DNA from: RHKX01 sp963823275
GTDB lineage: Bacteria > Actinomycetota > Thermoleophilia > Solirubrobacterales > 70-9
Reading direction: 5' to 3'
DNA length: 64,000 nucleotides
NCBI GenBank assembly: GCA_963823275.1
Contig: CAWGKW010000001.1
Span: 186,001-250,000 of the forward strand
Shown in pieces: positions 9,979 through 19,481 of this stretch. The notes under the pieces were generated by a model. The model had not been told where the DNA came from, did no database searches, and was given only the letters and a program-made list of their open reading frames with translations. A program made the translations under genes and the position numbers. Position 1 is the first letter of the stretch. Each line of letters begins with the position of its first letter.

Positions 9979-10359
9979 CTAGCGAACGCTGATCAGGTCG
10001 ACGACGAAGACCAGAGTCTCGTCCGGCCCGATCGCGCTGCCCGCGCCGCGCTTTCCGTAGCCGAGCATCGGCGGGATCGTGATCCGTCGGCGCCCCCCGA
10101 CCCTCATGCCGGCCACGCCGTCGTCCCAGCCCTTGATCACCTGGCCCTTGCCGAGGCCGAACTGAAAGGTGTCGCCGCGGTCCCAGGAAGCGTCGAACTG
10201 GTTGCCGTCGGACCATGCGACCCCGACGTAGTGGACCTCGACGGTGTGCCCGGCCGCCGCCTCCTCACCCTCGCCGACGACGAGGTCGTCGATCTCGAGC
10301 ACGTAGGACGGCTCCCGGTCGGCGGGGATCTCGATCTCGGGCTTCTCGTCGTGGCTCAT
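9979..10359 (-). CDS. FKBP-type peptidyl-prolyl cis-trans isomerase
   Basis: 126 residues from the ATG at 10359 (MSHDEKPEIEI). The FKBP fold is unmistakable: VEVHYVGVAWSDGNQFDASWDRG, VIKGWDDGVAGMRVGGRRRITIPP, LGYGKRGAGSAIGPDETLVFVVDL. Key active-site residues (Tyr in HYVG, Asp in FDAS, Val-Ile-Trp in VIKGW, Tyr in LGYG, Phe in LVFVVDL) are all present. No signal peptide, so cytoplasmic; it accelerates prolyl isomerisation during folding. Confidence 0.92.
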   Translation of the reverse strand: MSHDEKPEIEIPADREPSYVLEIDDLVVGEGEEAAAGHTVEVHYVGVAWSDGNQFDASWDRGDTFQFGLGKGQVIKGWDDGVAGMRVGGRRRITIPPMLGYGKRGAGSAIGPDETLVFVVDLISVR

Positions 10360-10447
10360 GCCGAAGGACCCTACTGCCCCCAACACGCACCTGGCCACGA
10401 CTGGTGGTTCGCGAAGATGCTCCGGCGGCAGGGCGACGCGCAGGGCG

Positions 10448-10840
10448 TCAGGCGGGCGGGTTCTCGGCGAACTGCGGCACGTCGTCGCCGATCTCGTGCC
10501 AGCTGGCCTTGTAGGCGACCTGGAGGTGAAAGCTCGGATCGAGGTCGAGGTCGCGCATCAGGCCCGCGGCCACGAAGTACTTCTCGCCGAGGTCGTCGTA
10601 CAGGCTCGATCCGCAGTTACCGCAGAAGTTGCGGGGCGCGAACTCACTCTCGTAGCGCTTGACCAGTTCCTCGCCCTTGGTGAACCTGAAGTTCTCCTTG
10701 GCCACGACCACGCCGGCAAGGCTCTCGCCCGTCCACCGCTGGCAGCGGGTGCAGTGGCAGTAGCCCAGCGCTTCGGGATCTTGGACCTCGTACTCGACGC
10801 CGCCGCACAGGCAGGTTCCCTTGAGCGCTTCAGTCATCAC
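10448..10840 (-). CDS. GFA (glutathione-dependent formaldehyde-activating) family zinc protein
   Basis: 130 residues. Cysteine pattern CLCGGVEYEV, CHCTRCQRWTG and NFCGNCGSSLY matches the CENP-V/GFA family, which binds two zinc ions. Family members are named after a Paracoccus protein for formaldehyde conversion but most have unknown chemistry, so the name should not be read as function. ATG start at 10840. The 125 bases between it and gltD (10841-10965) carry no gene; I see no strong signals there. Confidence 0.85.
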   Translation of the reverse strand: MMTEALKGTCLCGGVEYEVQDPEALGYCHCTRCQRWTGESLAGVVVAKENFRFTKGEELVKRYESEFAPRNFCGNCGSSLYDDLGEKYFVAAGLMRDLDLDPSFHLQVAYKASWHEIGDDVPQFAENPPA

Positions 10841-10965
10841 GACCCCTCCTCGGGTTGGCGTTGAACTATCCCCGACAACGCTACCACCGAAGGGCCGGGG
10901 CGGTGGGATTCATTTCCGACGCGATCGCGACCGCCGGGTGCGGGCGAATCGCGTCGCGCGGGCGG

Positions 10966-12384
10966 CTATCTGAGCGCGCCCTCGACCACCCTCGCGCAGC
11001 GGCGGCCCTCGGCGATCGCGGTGACCACGAGCGACGCTCCGACCCGGGCATCGCCGGCCGCGTAGATGCGGTCGACTGAGGTCGAGAAACTTCCGGCCTT
11101 GACGTTGCCGCCGCGATCGAGGTCGATGCCGAGGCCGTCGAGCAGACCCTCGCGCTGGGGGTTGGTGAAGCCGACGGCGATCAGGACGAGATCGGCCTCG
11201 ATGGCGTACTCGCTGCCGTCGACGCCGACGAGGGTGCGGGAGGAGTCGCCGGTGACCTCGCGGACCATCACCCGGCTGACCGCCCCCTCGGAGCCCTCCA
11301 TGCCGAGCACCTGGCGCCCGAAGCGACGTTGGCCGCCCTCCTCGAGGGCGTAGGTGGTCACGAGGCGTCGCGGCTGGATCGGCCACGGCGTGTTCGGGTA
11401 GCGGCCGCCGGCGGGGACATCGGGGTAGACGTCGAGCAGCAGCACGTCGTCGGCGCCTTCACGCAGGGCGTTGGAGACGCAGTCCATCCCGGTGTCGCCG
11501 CCGCCGATCACGACGACGCGCTTGCCGGCGGCACTGATCTCGCGCTCGGGCTTCCGCGAGACCCTGCCCTGTGATTCGGCGACCCAGCGGTTGCGGCCGT
11601 ACAGATAGTCCATCGCGAAGTGAACCCCGTCGAGCTCGCGGCCGGGAACCTCGAGATCGCGTTCCACGCGGGAGCCGATCGCGATCACGGCGGCGTCGTA
11701 GTCACTCTGGAGCCGCTCGACGCTGAGATCGACGCCGACGTCGACGTTGCAGACGAACTCGATCCCCTCCTGCCGGAGCAGGTCGATCCGGCGGTCGATC
11801 ATCCACTTCTCGAGCTTGGCGTCGGGCACGCCGAACCGCAGCAGGCCGCCGGGGGCCTCGTCGCGCTCGTAGACGGTGACCTGATGGCCGACCTTGTTCA
11901 GCTCGTCGGCGGCTGCGAGTCCCGCCGGGCCGGAGCCGACGATCGCGACCCGCTTGCCGGTTCGCCTCTCGGGCGGCTGGGGAACGACCCAGCCCTCCTT
12001 GAAGGCGTTGTCGATCGTCCAGTACTCGATCTGTTTGATCATCACCGGGTCGTCGTCGATGTCGAGCACGCATGCCGACTCGCACGGCGCGGGGCAGATC
12101 AGCCCGGTGAACTCGGGAAAGTTGTTGGTCGCGTGGAGCTGGTCGATCGCGCCCTTCCAGTCACCGACCCGCGCGAGGTCGTTCCAGTCCGGGATCAGAT
12201 TGCCCAGGGGGCAGGCGCTGTTGCAGAAGGGGACGCCGCAATCCATGCAGCGGGATGCCTGATGTTTGAGCTCCTCCTCGGGGAGGGTCTCGTAGATCTC
12301 GCCGTAGTCGAGCACGCGTTCGTTGGGCGGCCGCTCGGGGGAGGGGACGCGATGAACTTCGAGGAATCCGCGTGGGTTGGCCAT
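10966..12384 (-). CDS. gltD: Glutamate synthase (NADPH) small subunit
   Basis: 472 residues. N-terminal Fe-S domain with CMDCGVPFCNSACPLGNLIP, and CPAPCESACVLD; two Rossmann folds: FAD site VAIVGSGPAGLAAADEL and NADPH site VVVIGGGDTGMDCVSNALREGA; C-terminal LVLIAVGFTNPQ and YAAGDARVGASLVVTAIAEGR. It supplies electrons from NADPH to GltB for converting glutamine and 2-oxoglutarate to two glutamates. It lies 18 bases downstream of gltB on the same strand; together they form a two-gene gltBD operon. Confidence 0.96.
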   Translation of the reverse strand: MANPRGFLEVHRVPSPERPPNERVLDYGEIYETLPEEELKHQASRCMDCGVPFCNSACPLGNLIPDWNDLARVGDWKGAIDQLHATNNFPEFTGLICPAPCESACVLDIDDDPVMIKQIEYWTIDNAFKEGWVVPQPPERRTGKRVAIVGSGPAGLAAADELNKVGHQVTVYERDEAPGGLLRFGVPDAKLEKWMIDRRIDLLRQEGIEFVCNVDVGVDLSVERLQSDYDAAVIAIGSRVERDLEVPGRELDGVHFAMDYLYGRNRWVAESQGRVSRKPEREISAAGKRVVVIGGGDTGMDCVSNALREGADDVLLLDVYPDVPAGGRYPNTPWPIQPRRLVTTYALEEGGQRRFGRQVLGMEGSEGAVSRVMVREVTGDSSRTLVGVDGSEYAIEADLVLIAVGFTNPQREGLLDGLGIDLDRGGNVKAGSFSTSVDRIYAAGDARVGASLVVTAIAEGRRCARVVEGALR

Positions 12385-12402
12385 CAGAGGTCGTTCCGTC
12401 GG

Positions 12403-15400
12403 TCAGGCGAGGTTGATCGTCCGGCCCTTGGCCGGTGGGGCGGTGTGGGCGATGGCGGCGCGGAAGCCGGGCGGGATCACGACGACGAACTCGTCGGCGG
12501 CCTCCTCCCAGCGGTCGAGCAGGGCGAGCGCGACCGGGGAGTCGGTCCGGCGGGCGTGCTCGGTGACCAGGTCGCGAAGAAAGTAGTCGCCGTCGGGATG
12601 GACCGGCTCCAGCTCGACCATCCCCATGTTGCATTTCGGCTCGAACGCACGCTCCGGATCCCAGATGCAGGCGATCCCGCCGCTCATCCCGGCGCCGAAG
12701 TTCCGGCCGGTCGGGCCGAGGACGACGACGCAGCCCCCGGTCATGTACTCGCAGCCGTGCTCGCCGATCCCCTCGACGACCGCGAGGGCGCCGGAGTTGC
12801 GGACGGCGAAACGCTCGCCGGCGAGCCCGCGGAAGAACGCCTTGCCGGCGGTCGCCCCGTAGAGCGCCACGTTGCCGGCGATCACGTTCCGCTCGGCCCG
12901 GTAACCGGCTGTCTCGTGGGGGCGGACGGCGAGGACGCCGCCGGAGAGGCCCTTGCCGGCGTAGTCGTTGACGTCGCCGTGAACGTTGATCGTCACCCCG
13001 GGCGCCAGCCAGGCGCCGGCCGTCTGGCCGGCGGAGCCGTTGAGCGTGAACTCGATCGTGTCCTCGGGCAGACCGTCGGCACCGCAAGCGACCACGAGGG
13101 CGTTGGAGACGCGCCCACCAACGGCGAGGTCGATGTTGGTGACCGTGGTTTCGAAGCTGACCCGCTCACCCCGTTCCATCGCGGGCCGGGCGCGTTCGAG
13201 CAGGTTGCGCTCGTCGAAGGAGGCGCCGACGGGATGCTCCTTGGCATCGCCGCTGACAAATCCGCGCGGTGCGCTCAGCGCCTTGGGCGGGATCGCAAGC
13301 AGCGGAGCGAGGTCGATCGAGCTGGCCTTCCAGTGATCGATCCGGTTGTTCTGACTGAGCAGCTCGGTACGACCCACGAGGTCGCCGAATCTCCTGATTC
13401 CAAGCGAGGCCATCAGCTTCCGAGCTTCCTCGGCGACCATGATCATGTAGTTGACGACGTGTTCGGGCTTGCCGGAAAACCGGGCTCGAAGCTCCGGATC
13501 CTGGGTCGCCACACCCACCGGGCAGGTGTTGAGGTGGCAAACCCGCATCATGATGCAGCCGGTGGCGATCAGGGGGGCGGTCGAGAGTCCGATCTCGTCG
13601 GCGCCCAGCAGTGCGCCGATGACGACGTCGCGCCCCGTGCGCATCTGACCGTCGGTCTGCAGGATCACGCGGGTCCGCAGGCCGCTGTCGAGAAGGGCCT
13701 GCTGGGTCTCCGCGATCCCGATCTCCCAGGGAACGCCCGCGCCCTGAATCGAGGAGAGCGGCGAGGCGCCGGTGCCGCCGTCGTGGCCGGCGATGACGAT
13801 GTGGTCGGCGCCGGCCTTGACGCAGCCGACCGCGACCGTGCCCACCCCCGATTCGGCGGCGAGCTTGACCGAGACGCTCGCCCTTGGGTTGGCGGCGCGG
13901 AGGTCGTAGATCAGCTGCTTGAGGTCCTCGATCGAGTAGATGTCGTGATGGGGCGGAGGTGAGATCAGCTCGGTGCCGGGCAGCGCGTAGCGGAGGGCGC
14001 CGATGTAGTCGTCGACCTTGTGGCCGGGCAGCTGCCCGCCCTCGCCGGGCTTCGCTCCCTGGGCGATCTTGATCTGGATCTGGTCGGCCCGCGAGAGGTA
14101 CTCGACGTCGACTCCGAAGCGACCCGAGGCGACCTGGCGGATCCGCGAGCGCCGCTGGTCGCCGTTGGGATCGGGGGTGTTGCGCCTGCGGTCCTCGCCG
14201 CCCTCGCCGCTGTTGGACGAGCCTCCGAGGCGATTCATCGCGATCGCGAGGGTCTCATGGGCCTCGGGTGAGAGGGCACCGAGGCTCATCGCCCCGGTCG
14301 AGAACCGCTTGACGATCTCGGCGGCGGACTCGACCTCGGTGATCGGGATCGGGTTCGCCGCCTCGTTGAGCTCGAGCAATCCGCGGAGCAGGGCGTGGGA
14401 GGAGTTCTCGTCGTTGACGCGCCGGCTGAAGTCCTCGTAGGACTCCCGGGCCTCGTTCTCGTCGTCGGTTCGCGTGGCGCGTTGCAGCGATGAGATCGTC
14501 TCCGGATCCCACATGTGCCGCTCGCCGTCCCGGCGCCAGCGGTAGACGCCGCCCTGGGGCAGCAGCTTCTCGCTCGCCGCCGGCAGGCGCGCCTCCTCGA
14601 CGTGCTCGGCGAGCGCGAGGCCATGGGCCTCGGGGTAGGCGCGGGCGTGGCGATCGAGCGCCTCGCGGGCGATCTCGCCGAGGCCGATCCCGCCGAGGCA
14701 GGACGGCGTGCCGGTGAAGTGCTCGTCGACGACGCCCTGGTCGATCCCGACGATCTCGAAGATCTGAGCCCCGCGGTAGGAGCGGATCGTCGCGATGCCG
14801 ATCTTCGACAGGACCTTGAGCAGGCCCTTGCTGATCCCGGCGATGGCCATCTCGTTCGCATCGGCGAGGGGGCCGTTGAGTCCGACGGTCGGTTCGTCGA
14901 GCATCGTCATCGTCTCGAGCATCAGGTAGGGGTTGATTGCGGTCGCGCCGTAGCCGATCAGTGCGGCGAGATGGTGGACCTCGCGCGGCTCGCCGGACTC
15001 GATGACGAGCGCGGCGCGCAGGCGGGTCCCCTCGAGGGTGAGGGCGTGATGGACGGTCGAGCAGGCGAGCAGCGCCGGAATCGGCACCCGCTCGGCGCTG
15101 GTCGCGCGGTCACTGAGGACGAGCAGGGTCGTGTCGGCCTCGAGGGCGGCGATCGCCTGCCGGCGAATCCGCTTGAGCGCCGCCTCGAGGCCCTCCTCAC
15201 CGTCCTCGATCGACCATGTGATGTCGATCGTCGTGCTCTCGAGAGCGTTGTGGGGGTTGCGGCGCAGGCGCTCGAGCTCGAAGTCGGTCAGGATCGGCTG
15301 CTTCAGCTCAACGTGGTTGACGATCTGCGGCTTGTCGCTGAGCAGGTTGCCCTGCGGTCCGATGTCGGTCCGCAGGCTCATCACGCACTGCTCGCGGACC

Positions 15401-17025
15401 GAGTCGATCGCCGGGTTCGTCACCTGAGCGAAGCGCTGCTTGAAGTAGCTGAACAGCGACGGCCGGTGATCGGAGAAGACGGCGAGGGCGAGATCGTTGC
15501 CCATCGATCCGGTCGGCTCCCGCCCGTCGCGGAGCAGCGGCGCGAGCAGGATGCGCAGGTCCTCCTGGGAGTAGCCGAAGGCGAGCTGGCGCTTGAGCAG
15601 CGGCTCGACCGGCTGAATCGTCGCCATCGGGTCGGGCAGCTCGCGGACACCGAGCTTGCCTTCGGCGACCCACTCGCCGTATGGAGCGGCACCGGCGACC
15701 GCGAGTTCGGGCTCGCCGTCGGTGCGGACGAGACCGGTCTGCAGATCCACCAGGAAGAGCTGGGCCGGCTGCAGGCGGCCCATGCGGGCGATCTTGGCGG
15801 GCGACGTCGTGAAGATCCCCGATTCGGAGCCGACGCAGACCCAGCCGTCGCGGGTGATCGTCCAGCGGCCGGGGCGCAGGCCGTTGCGGTCGAGCATTGC
15901 GCCGAGGGTGTGGCCGTCGCAGAAGGCGAGGCCGGCCGGTCCGTCCCAGGGTTCGACGAGGCGGGAGTGGTAGCGATAGAAGCCCTCGAGCTCGGCGGGG
16001 ATGTCGTCGCGATCCTCCCAGGAGGCTGGGACCATCATCATCATCGAGTGCTGAGGCGAGCGGCCGCCGAGCACCATCAGCTCGAAGGCGCGATCGAACG
16101 CGGCCGAGTCGGAGACGCCCTCGTCGATCAGCGGCAGGCAGTCGGCCAGGTCGCTGCCGAACTCCTCGGAGGAGAGCACGGCCTCCCGGGCCTTCATCCA
16201 GTTGATGTTTCCGCGAACGGTGTTGATCTCACCGTTGTGAGCGATCATCCGCAGCGGCTGCGCGAGCTCCCAGCTCGGAGCGGTGTTCGTCGAAAAGCGC
16301 GAGTGGACGATCGCGAAGGTGCTGGCGATCGAGAGGTCGCGCAGGTCGGGATAGAACTGCGGCAGCTGCGGCGCCGTCAGCATCCCCTTGTAGACGATCG
16401 TCCGACAGGACATGCTCGGGAAGAAGACGTCGGCGCCGAACTCGTGCTCGGCGCGGCGCCGGACCACGAACAGGCTGCGGTCGAAGGAGGCCTCGTCGGT
16501 TACGTCGTCGCCGGCGCCGATGAAGAGCTGGCTGATCTGCGGCGCACACTCGCGCGCCATCTCGCCGGCGGCGGTCTCGTCGACGGGCACCTGTCGCCAG
16601 CCGATCGTGGTGTGGCCCGCCTCAGCGACCAACTCGCCGATCCGGTTCTGGATCGCGTCCGATCCGGCGGCGGCGTCACGGCGGACGAAGCACATCGCCA
16701 CGGCGAGGCGACCGGGCCCCGGGAGGACGGTCGGCTTGGTGTCGATCTCAGCGGTGTGGGCGCGGAAGAACTCGTGGGGGAGGCCGAACATGATTCCGGC
16801 GCCGTCCCCGGTCGATTCATCGGCCCCCGCGGCACCTCGATGCTCGAGACGGTCGAGCGCGACGAGCGCCCGGTCGATCGTCTCGTGGATCGCCGTTCCG
16901 TCGAGCCGGGCAACGCACGCGACGCCGCATCCGTCATGGAAGAAGGAGGGATCGTGGACGCCTTCGAACCCCTCTCCGGGAGGGGCGTCAATGGGGTTGG
17001 CGAAGCTCTGGTCGGTGTGAGTCAT
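12403..17025 (-). CDS. gltB: Glutamate synthase (NADPH) large subunit
   Basis: 1540 residues from the ATG at 17025; an open frame extends upstream to 17391 but is non-homologous leader and overlaps the neighbouring gene. The nucleophile Cys of the N-terminal class II glutaminase is in DGCGVACVARLDG, preceded by a ~35-residue leader. Central domain, then the FMN-binding synthase domain (GEGGQLPGHKVDDYIGALR; GAVPWEIGIAE-type loop), the 3Fe-4S cysteines in CIMMRVCHLNTCPVGVATQ, and the C-terminal GXGXG helix domain (GNVALYGATAGKAFFRG, MTGGCVVVLGPTGRNFGAGMSGG). Complete, with no internal break. Works with GltD in ammonia assimilation. Confidence 0.96.
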   Translation of the reverse strand: MTHTDQSFANPIDAPPGEGFEGVHDPSFFHDGCGVACVARLDGTAIHETIDRALVALDRLEHRGAAGADESTGDGAGIMFGLPHEFFRAHTAEIDTKPTVLPGPGRLAVAMCFVRRDAAAGSDAIQNRIGELVAEAGHTTIGWRQVPVDETAAGEMARECAPQISQLFIGAGDDVTDEASFDRSLFVVRRRAEHEFGADVFFPSMSCRTIVYKGMLTAPQLPQFYPDLRDLSIASTFAIVHSRFSTNTAPSWELAQPLRMIAHNGEINTVRGNINWMKAREAVLSSEEFGSDLADCLPLIDEGVSDSAAFDRAFELMVLGGRSPQHSMMMMVPASWEDRDDIPAELEGFYRYHSRLVEPWDGPAGLAFCDGHTLGAMLDRNGLRPGRWTITRDGWVCVGSESGIFTTSPAKIARMGRLQPAQLFLVDLQTGLVRTDGEPELAVAGAAPYGEWVAEGKLGVRELPDPMATIQPVEPLLKRQLAFGYSQEDLRILLAPLLRDGREPTGSMGNDLALAVFSDHRPSLFSYFKQRFAQVTNPAIDSVREQCVMSLRTDIGPQGNLLSDKPQIVNHVELKQPILTDFELERLRRNPHNALESTTIDITWSIEDGEEGLEAALKRIRRQAIAALEADTTLLVLSDRATSAERVPIPALLACSTVHHALTLEGTRLRAALVIESGEPREVHHLAALIGYGATAINPYLMLETMTMLDEPTVGLNGPLADANEMAIAGISKGLLKVLSKIGIATIRSYRGAQIFEIVGIDQGVVDEHFTGTPSCLGGIGLGEIAREALDRHARAYPEAHGLALAEHVEEARLPAASEKLLPQGGVYRWRRDGERHMWDPETISSLQRATRTDDENEARESYEDFSRRVNDENSSHALLRGLLELNEAANPIPITEVESAAEIVKRFSTGAMSLGALSPEAHETLAIAMNRLGGSSNSGEGGEDRRRNTPDPNGDQRRSRIRQVASGRFGVDVEYLSRADQIQIKIAQGAKPGEGGQLPGHKVDDYIGALRYALPGTELISPPPHHDIYSIEDLKQLIYDLRAANPRASVSVKLAAESGVGTVAVGCVKAGADHIVIAGHDGGTGASPLSSIQGAGVPWEIGIAETQQALLDSGLRTRVILQTDGQMRTGRDVVIGALLGADEIGLSTAPLIATGCIMMRVCHLNTCPVGVATQDPELRARFSGKPEHVVNYMIMVAEEARKLMASLGIRRFGDLVGRTELLSQNNRIDHWKASSIDLAPLLAIPPKALSAPRGFVSGDAKEHPVGASFDERNLLERARPAMERGERVSFETTVTNIDLAVGGRVSNALVVACGADGLPEDTIEFTLNGSAGQTAGAWLAPGVTINVHGDVNDYAGKGLSGGVLAVRPHETAGYRAERNVIAGNVALYGATAGKAFFRGLAGERFAVRNSGALAVVEGIGEHGCEYMTGGCVVVLGPTGRNFGAGMSGGIACIWDPERAFEPKCNMGMVELEPVHPDGDYFLRDLVTEHARRTDSPVALALLDRWEEAADEFVVVIPPGFRAAIAHTAPPAKGRTINLA

Positions 17026-17146
17026 GGGGAGGCACTGCTCGGCACGCGCTGCACTGCTGGCGACACGCCCACCCTCTCGACGGCCCAGGCCGAGAAGGGT
17101 GCGGCGGGTCCGAAATGGTACGGCAACGTGGGCGCGAGCAGTTCGC

Positions 17147-17746
17147 TCAGGCCCGGTGGATCCGCCGCAGATCCCGCATCGGAACCTCGACGGAATCGGT
17201 CGAAGCCAGGTACTCATCATGTCGTGCGGGCCCCGCATCGCGGAAGGTTCCTTCGACCCGCTCCAGGTACTCGGATGCGACGAATATGTTGCCCGCCCGG
17301 CGGCCTTGCCGAAAGCGCGCGCGGGCGGCATCGAGGCCGAGATAGGTCCAGGCCCGGTCCGGAGGTCGCGGGGAAAGCCGATCCGTGACATCCACCCGCC
17401 TGTAGTTGACCTCGCGCTCGTCGAGGTTGCGCAGCTTCTCCGCCGAGACCGGGATCAAGACGCCGCCACAGCGCCCGGAGGCAGCCTCGACCAGGTTGGT
17501 GAACGTCACATGGATGTCGATCCGCTCCTCGGTCAGGGCGTCGACGTAGAACTTGCGGTCGTTGCTCGGATCGAGGTTCCGCATCGCGATGTTCCAGCCG
17601 CGGCGGAAACCATGGATCGAGGCCCAGGTCGCATCCGCGGGGCCGGGGTTCGCCCCGGGGCGATGATCGGCGACGAGCGAGCCGTACCCGAAGACCCACT
17701 CGATCGCGCTCGAACTACCCGGCCCGATGCCGAAGTCGGCCTCCAT
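17147..17746 (-). CDS. Gamma-glutamylcyclotransferase-like (AIG2/ChaC-type) protein
   Basis: 199 residues. IEWVFGYGSLVADHR near residue 15 is the hallmark Y-G-S-L loop of the gamma-glutamylcyclotransferase superfamily; TNLVEAASGRCGGVLIPVS and LDEREVNYRRVDVT carry the acidic residue expected in the active site (LDERE). The family forms 5-oxoproline or cleaves gamma-glutamyl amines, but many bacterial members have unproven substrates. It is on the same strand as gltB and immediately upstream of it (121 bases), an intriguing but unproved glutamate connection. Confidence 0.75.
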   Translation of the reverse strand: MEADFGIGPGSSSAIEWVFGYGSLVADHRPGANPGPADATWASIHGFRRGWNIAMRNLDPSNDRKFYVDALTEERIDIHVTFTNLVEAASGRCGGVLIPVSAEKLRNLDEREVNYRRVDVTDRLSPRPPDRAWTYLGLDAARARFRQGRRAGNIFVASEYLERVEGTFRDAGPARHDEYLASTDSVEVPMRDLRRIHRA

Positions 17747-17780
17747 CCCGAAAGCGTCTCACCCCGACCGGATCGACGCC

Positions 17781-17878
17781 CTCCCGAGTCGCGCGGTTGC
17801 CTCTCGGGAGGGCCACCGGGCTTCGCCCGGAGGCCCGGCGCAGTCGAGCAGCCCGGAGGGCTGCGAGTCGCGCGGTCA
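17781..17878. terminator. Cluster of GC-rich hairpins downstream of the amino-acid ABC operon
   Basis: Three inverted repeats follow the stop codon of the ABC ATPase gene: CTCCCGAG/CTCGGGAG (17781-17788 and 17803-17810), a long stem at 17810-17836 (GGGCC-A-CCGGGC, loop TTC, mirrored), and CAGCCCGGAGGGCTG. A direct repeat CGAGTCGCGCGGT flanks the cluster. There is no T-tract, so intrinsic termination is only likely by analogy with other high-GC actinobacteria; a dispersed-repeat origin is also possible. Confidence 0.5.
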
Positions 17879-17879
17879 C

Positions 17880-18632
17880 CTACGCGAGACCTGCCTCCAG
17901 CAGGCGCCTGAGGAAGTGCTGAGTCTCCGCGACCTGAGGGTTCTCGAGCACCTGCTCGGGCGGCCCGACCTCGACCAGCCGGCCCTCGTGGAGGAAGCCG
18001 ACCTTGTCGGCCACCTCGCGGGCGAAGCCCATCTCGTGGGTGGCGATCAGCATCGTCACGCCCTCCTCCTTGAGGTCGCGGACGGCGCGGAGTACCTCGC
18101 CGACGAGCTCGGGGTCGAGGGCGCTGGTCACCTCGTCGAGGAGCATCGCCCGCGGTCGCGCGGCGAAGGCGCGGGCGATCGCGACGCGCTGCTGCTGGCC
18201 GCCGGAGAGGTTCGACGGGCTCTCGAGCTCCCTGCCCTCGAGCCCGAAGCGGGCGAGCATCCCTCTCGCCGATTCCTCGGCCTCGTCCTTGGAGAGGCCG
18301 TACGCTCGCCTCATCCCGAGGGTCACGTTGTCGATCACGTTGAGGTGTGGGAACAGGTTGTAGGCCTGGAAGACGAAGCCGAGCTTGCGGCGGATCGCGA
18401 CCGGATCGACCGAGGGATCGGAGATCACCTCGCCGTCGAGGAAGATGTCGCCGTCGTCGATCTCGATCAGCAGGTCCACGCAGCGGAGCAGGGTCGACTT
18501 GCCGGATCCGGAGGCGCCGATCAGCGCAACCGCCTCGTGCTCGTCGATCGCCAGGTCGACGCCCCTCAGCACCTCGCGTTCGTCGAAGGCCTTGGTGACG
18601 TCGCTGATCTCGATGACCGGGGTCGTGCTCAT
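17880..18632 (-). CDS. Polar amino acid ABC transporter, ATP-binding protein (GlnQ-like)
   Basis: 250 residues. Walker A GASGSGKSTLLRC, Q-loop FVFQAYNLFPHLNV, signature LSGGQQQRVAIARAFA, Walker B AMLLDEVTSALDPE and switch His in IATHEMGFA. This is the standard cytosolic ATPase of PAAT-family importers. Overlaps the permease gene by 4 bases (ATGA), so translation is coupled. Together with the two genes upstream it makes a complete three-component importer; the amino-acid specificity cannot be read from sequence. Confidence 0.95.
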   Translation of the reverse strand: MSTTPVIEISDVTKAFDEREVLRGVDLAIDEHEAVALIGASGSGKSTLLRCVDLLIEIDDGDIFLDGEVISDPSVDPVAIRRKLGFVFQAYNLFPHLNVIDNVTLGMRRAYGLSKDEAEESARGMLARFGLEGRELESPSNLSGGQQQRVAIARAFAARPRAMLLDEVTSALDPELVGEVLRAVRDLKEEGVTMLIATHEMGFAREVADKVGFLHEGRLVEVGPPEQVLENPQVAETQHFLRRLLEAGLA

Positions 18633-19465
18633 CGGACCCGCCCCCGGTCCCAGCGATCGAGAATCCGAGCCAGCGGGATCGTCACCGCCAGGTAGAGCAG
18701 TGCGGCCGCCAGCAGCGGGGTGTAGTTGAAGTCGGTCGCCGCCTGGATCTGGGCGATCCGGAACGCCTCTCCGCTCACGCCGATGATCGCGATCAGGGCG
18801 ACGTCCTTCTGGAGGGCGATGAAGTCGTTGAGCAGTGGCGGCCCGACGTTTCGGACCGCCTGCGGGATCACGACGTGCCGCATCGTCTGCCGCTCGGTCA
18901 GCCCGACCGCCAGAGCTGCGTCTCGCTGGCCCGAATGGACCGAGCGCAACCCCGCCCGGTAGACCTCTGAGACGTAGGCGCCGTAGGAGAGGGTGAGCGC
19001 GATCGCGCCGAGCACGACCGGCTGCGTCGGAAGCCCCTCCAGGTCGAGGGCTGGAATCCCGAACCCGACCAGATAGACCAACAGGATCGTCGGAACCCCG
19101 CGGAAGACATCGGTGTAGATGACCGCGAGCATTCGGAGCGGAAAGAGCGCGGGCAGGGTGGAGGCCCTCGTCAGCGCGACCGCGAGTCCGAGGATCAGCA
19201 CCGCGACCTCGACGACCATGAACACGCGGATGTCGAGCCAGAAGCCCCGGGCGATCTCGGGGAAGGACTCCTTGAAGACCTCCGTATTGAAGAACGTTTC
19301 CCGTACATCCGGCCAGCCGCTGCTCGTCAGGATGAGGGCGGCGAGGCCGCCGATGACGACGACGGAGGAGACGATCGCGACCGCAACGCCACGGCGGTCG
19401 CGTCGGCGCTTCACCGCTGCGCGCTCAGCCCTCCTGTCGCGCCTCCCCGTCTCCGATTGCACCAT
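18629..19465 (-). CDS. Polar amino acid ABC transporter, permease
   Basis: 278 residues. A basic cytoplasmic N-terminus of ~28 residues, then five or six membrane segments. The EAA-type loop is EVYRAGLRSVHSGQRDAALAVGL, which contacts the ATPase. HisM/GlnP family. One permease gene is present, so the transporter probably uses a homodimer. It sits between the substrate-binding protein (16 bases upstream) and the ATPase (4-base overlap). Confidence 0.92.
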   Translation of the reverse strand: MVQSETGRRDRRAERAAVKRRRDRRGVAVAIVSSVVVIGGLAALILTSSGWPDVRETFFNTEVFKESFPEIARGFWLDIRVFMVVEVAVLILGLAVALTRASTLPALFPLRMLAVIYTDVFRGVPTILLVYLVGFGIPALDLEGLPTQPVVLGAIALTLSYGAYVSEVYRAGLRSVHSGQRDAALAVGLTERQTMRHVVIPQAVRNVGPPLLNDFIALQKDVALIAIIGVSGEAFRIAQIQAATDFNYTPLLAAALLYLAVTIPLARILDRWDRGRVR

Positions 19466-19481
19466 CTAGGTCACGGCGTCG

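Noticed and set aside
14515..17388. 957-residue open frame antisense to gltB, and the similar 780-residue one at 11620-13962
   Set aside because: They mirror gltB/gltD codon structure at high GC; translations are low-complexity and have no family features, while the opposite strand encodes complete GltB/GltD.
17026..17391. 122-residue N-terminal extension of gltB
   Set aside because: The extension is Arg-rich and overlaps the neighbouring gene; the glutaminase Cys lies just after ATG 17025 as in other GltB proteins.
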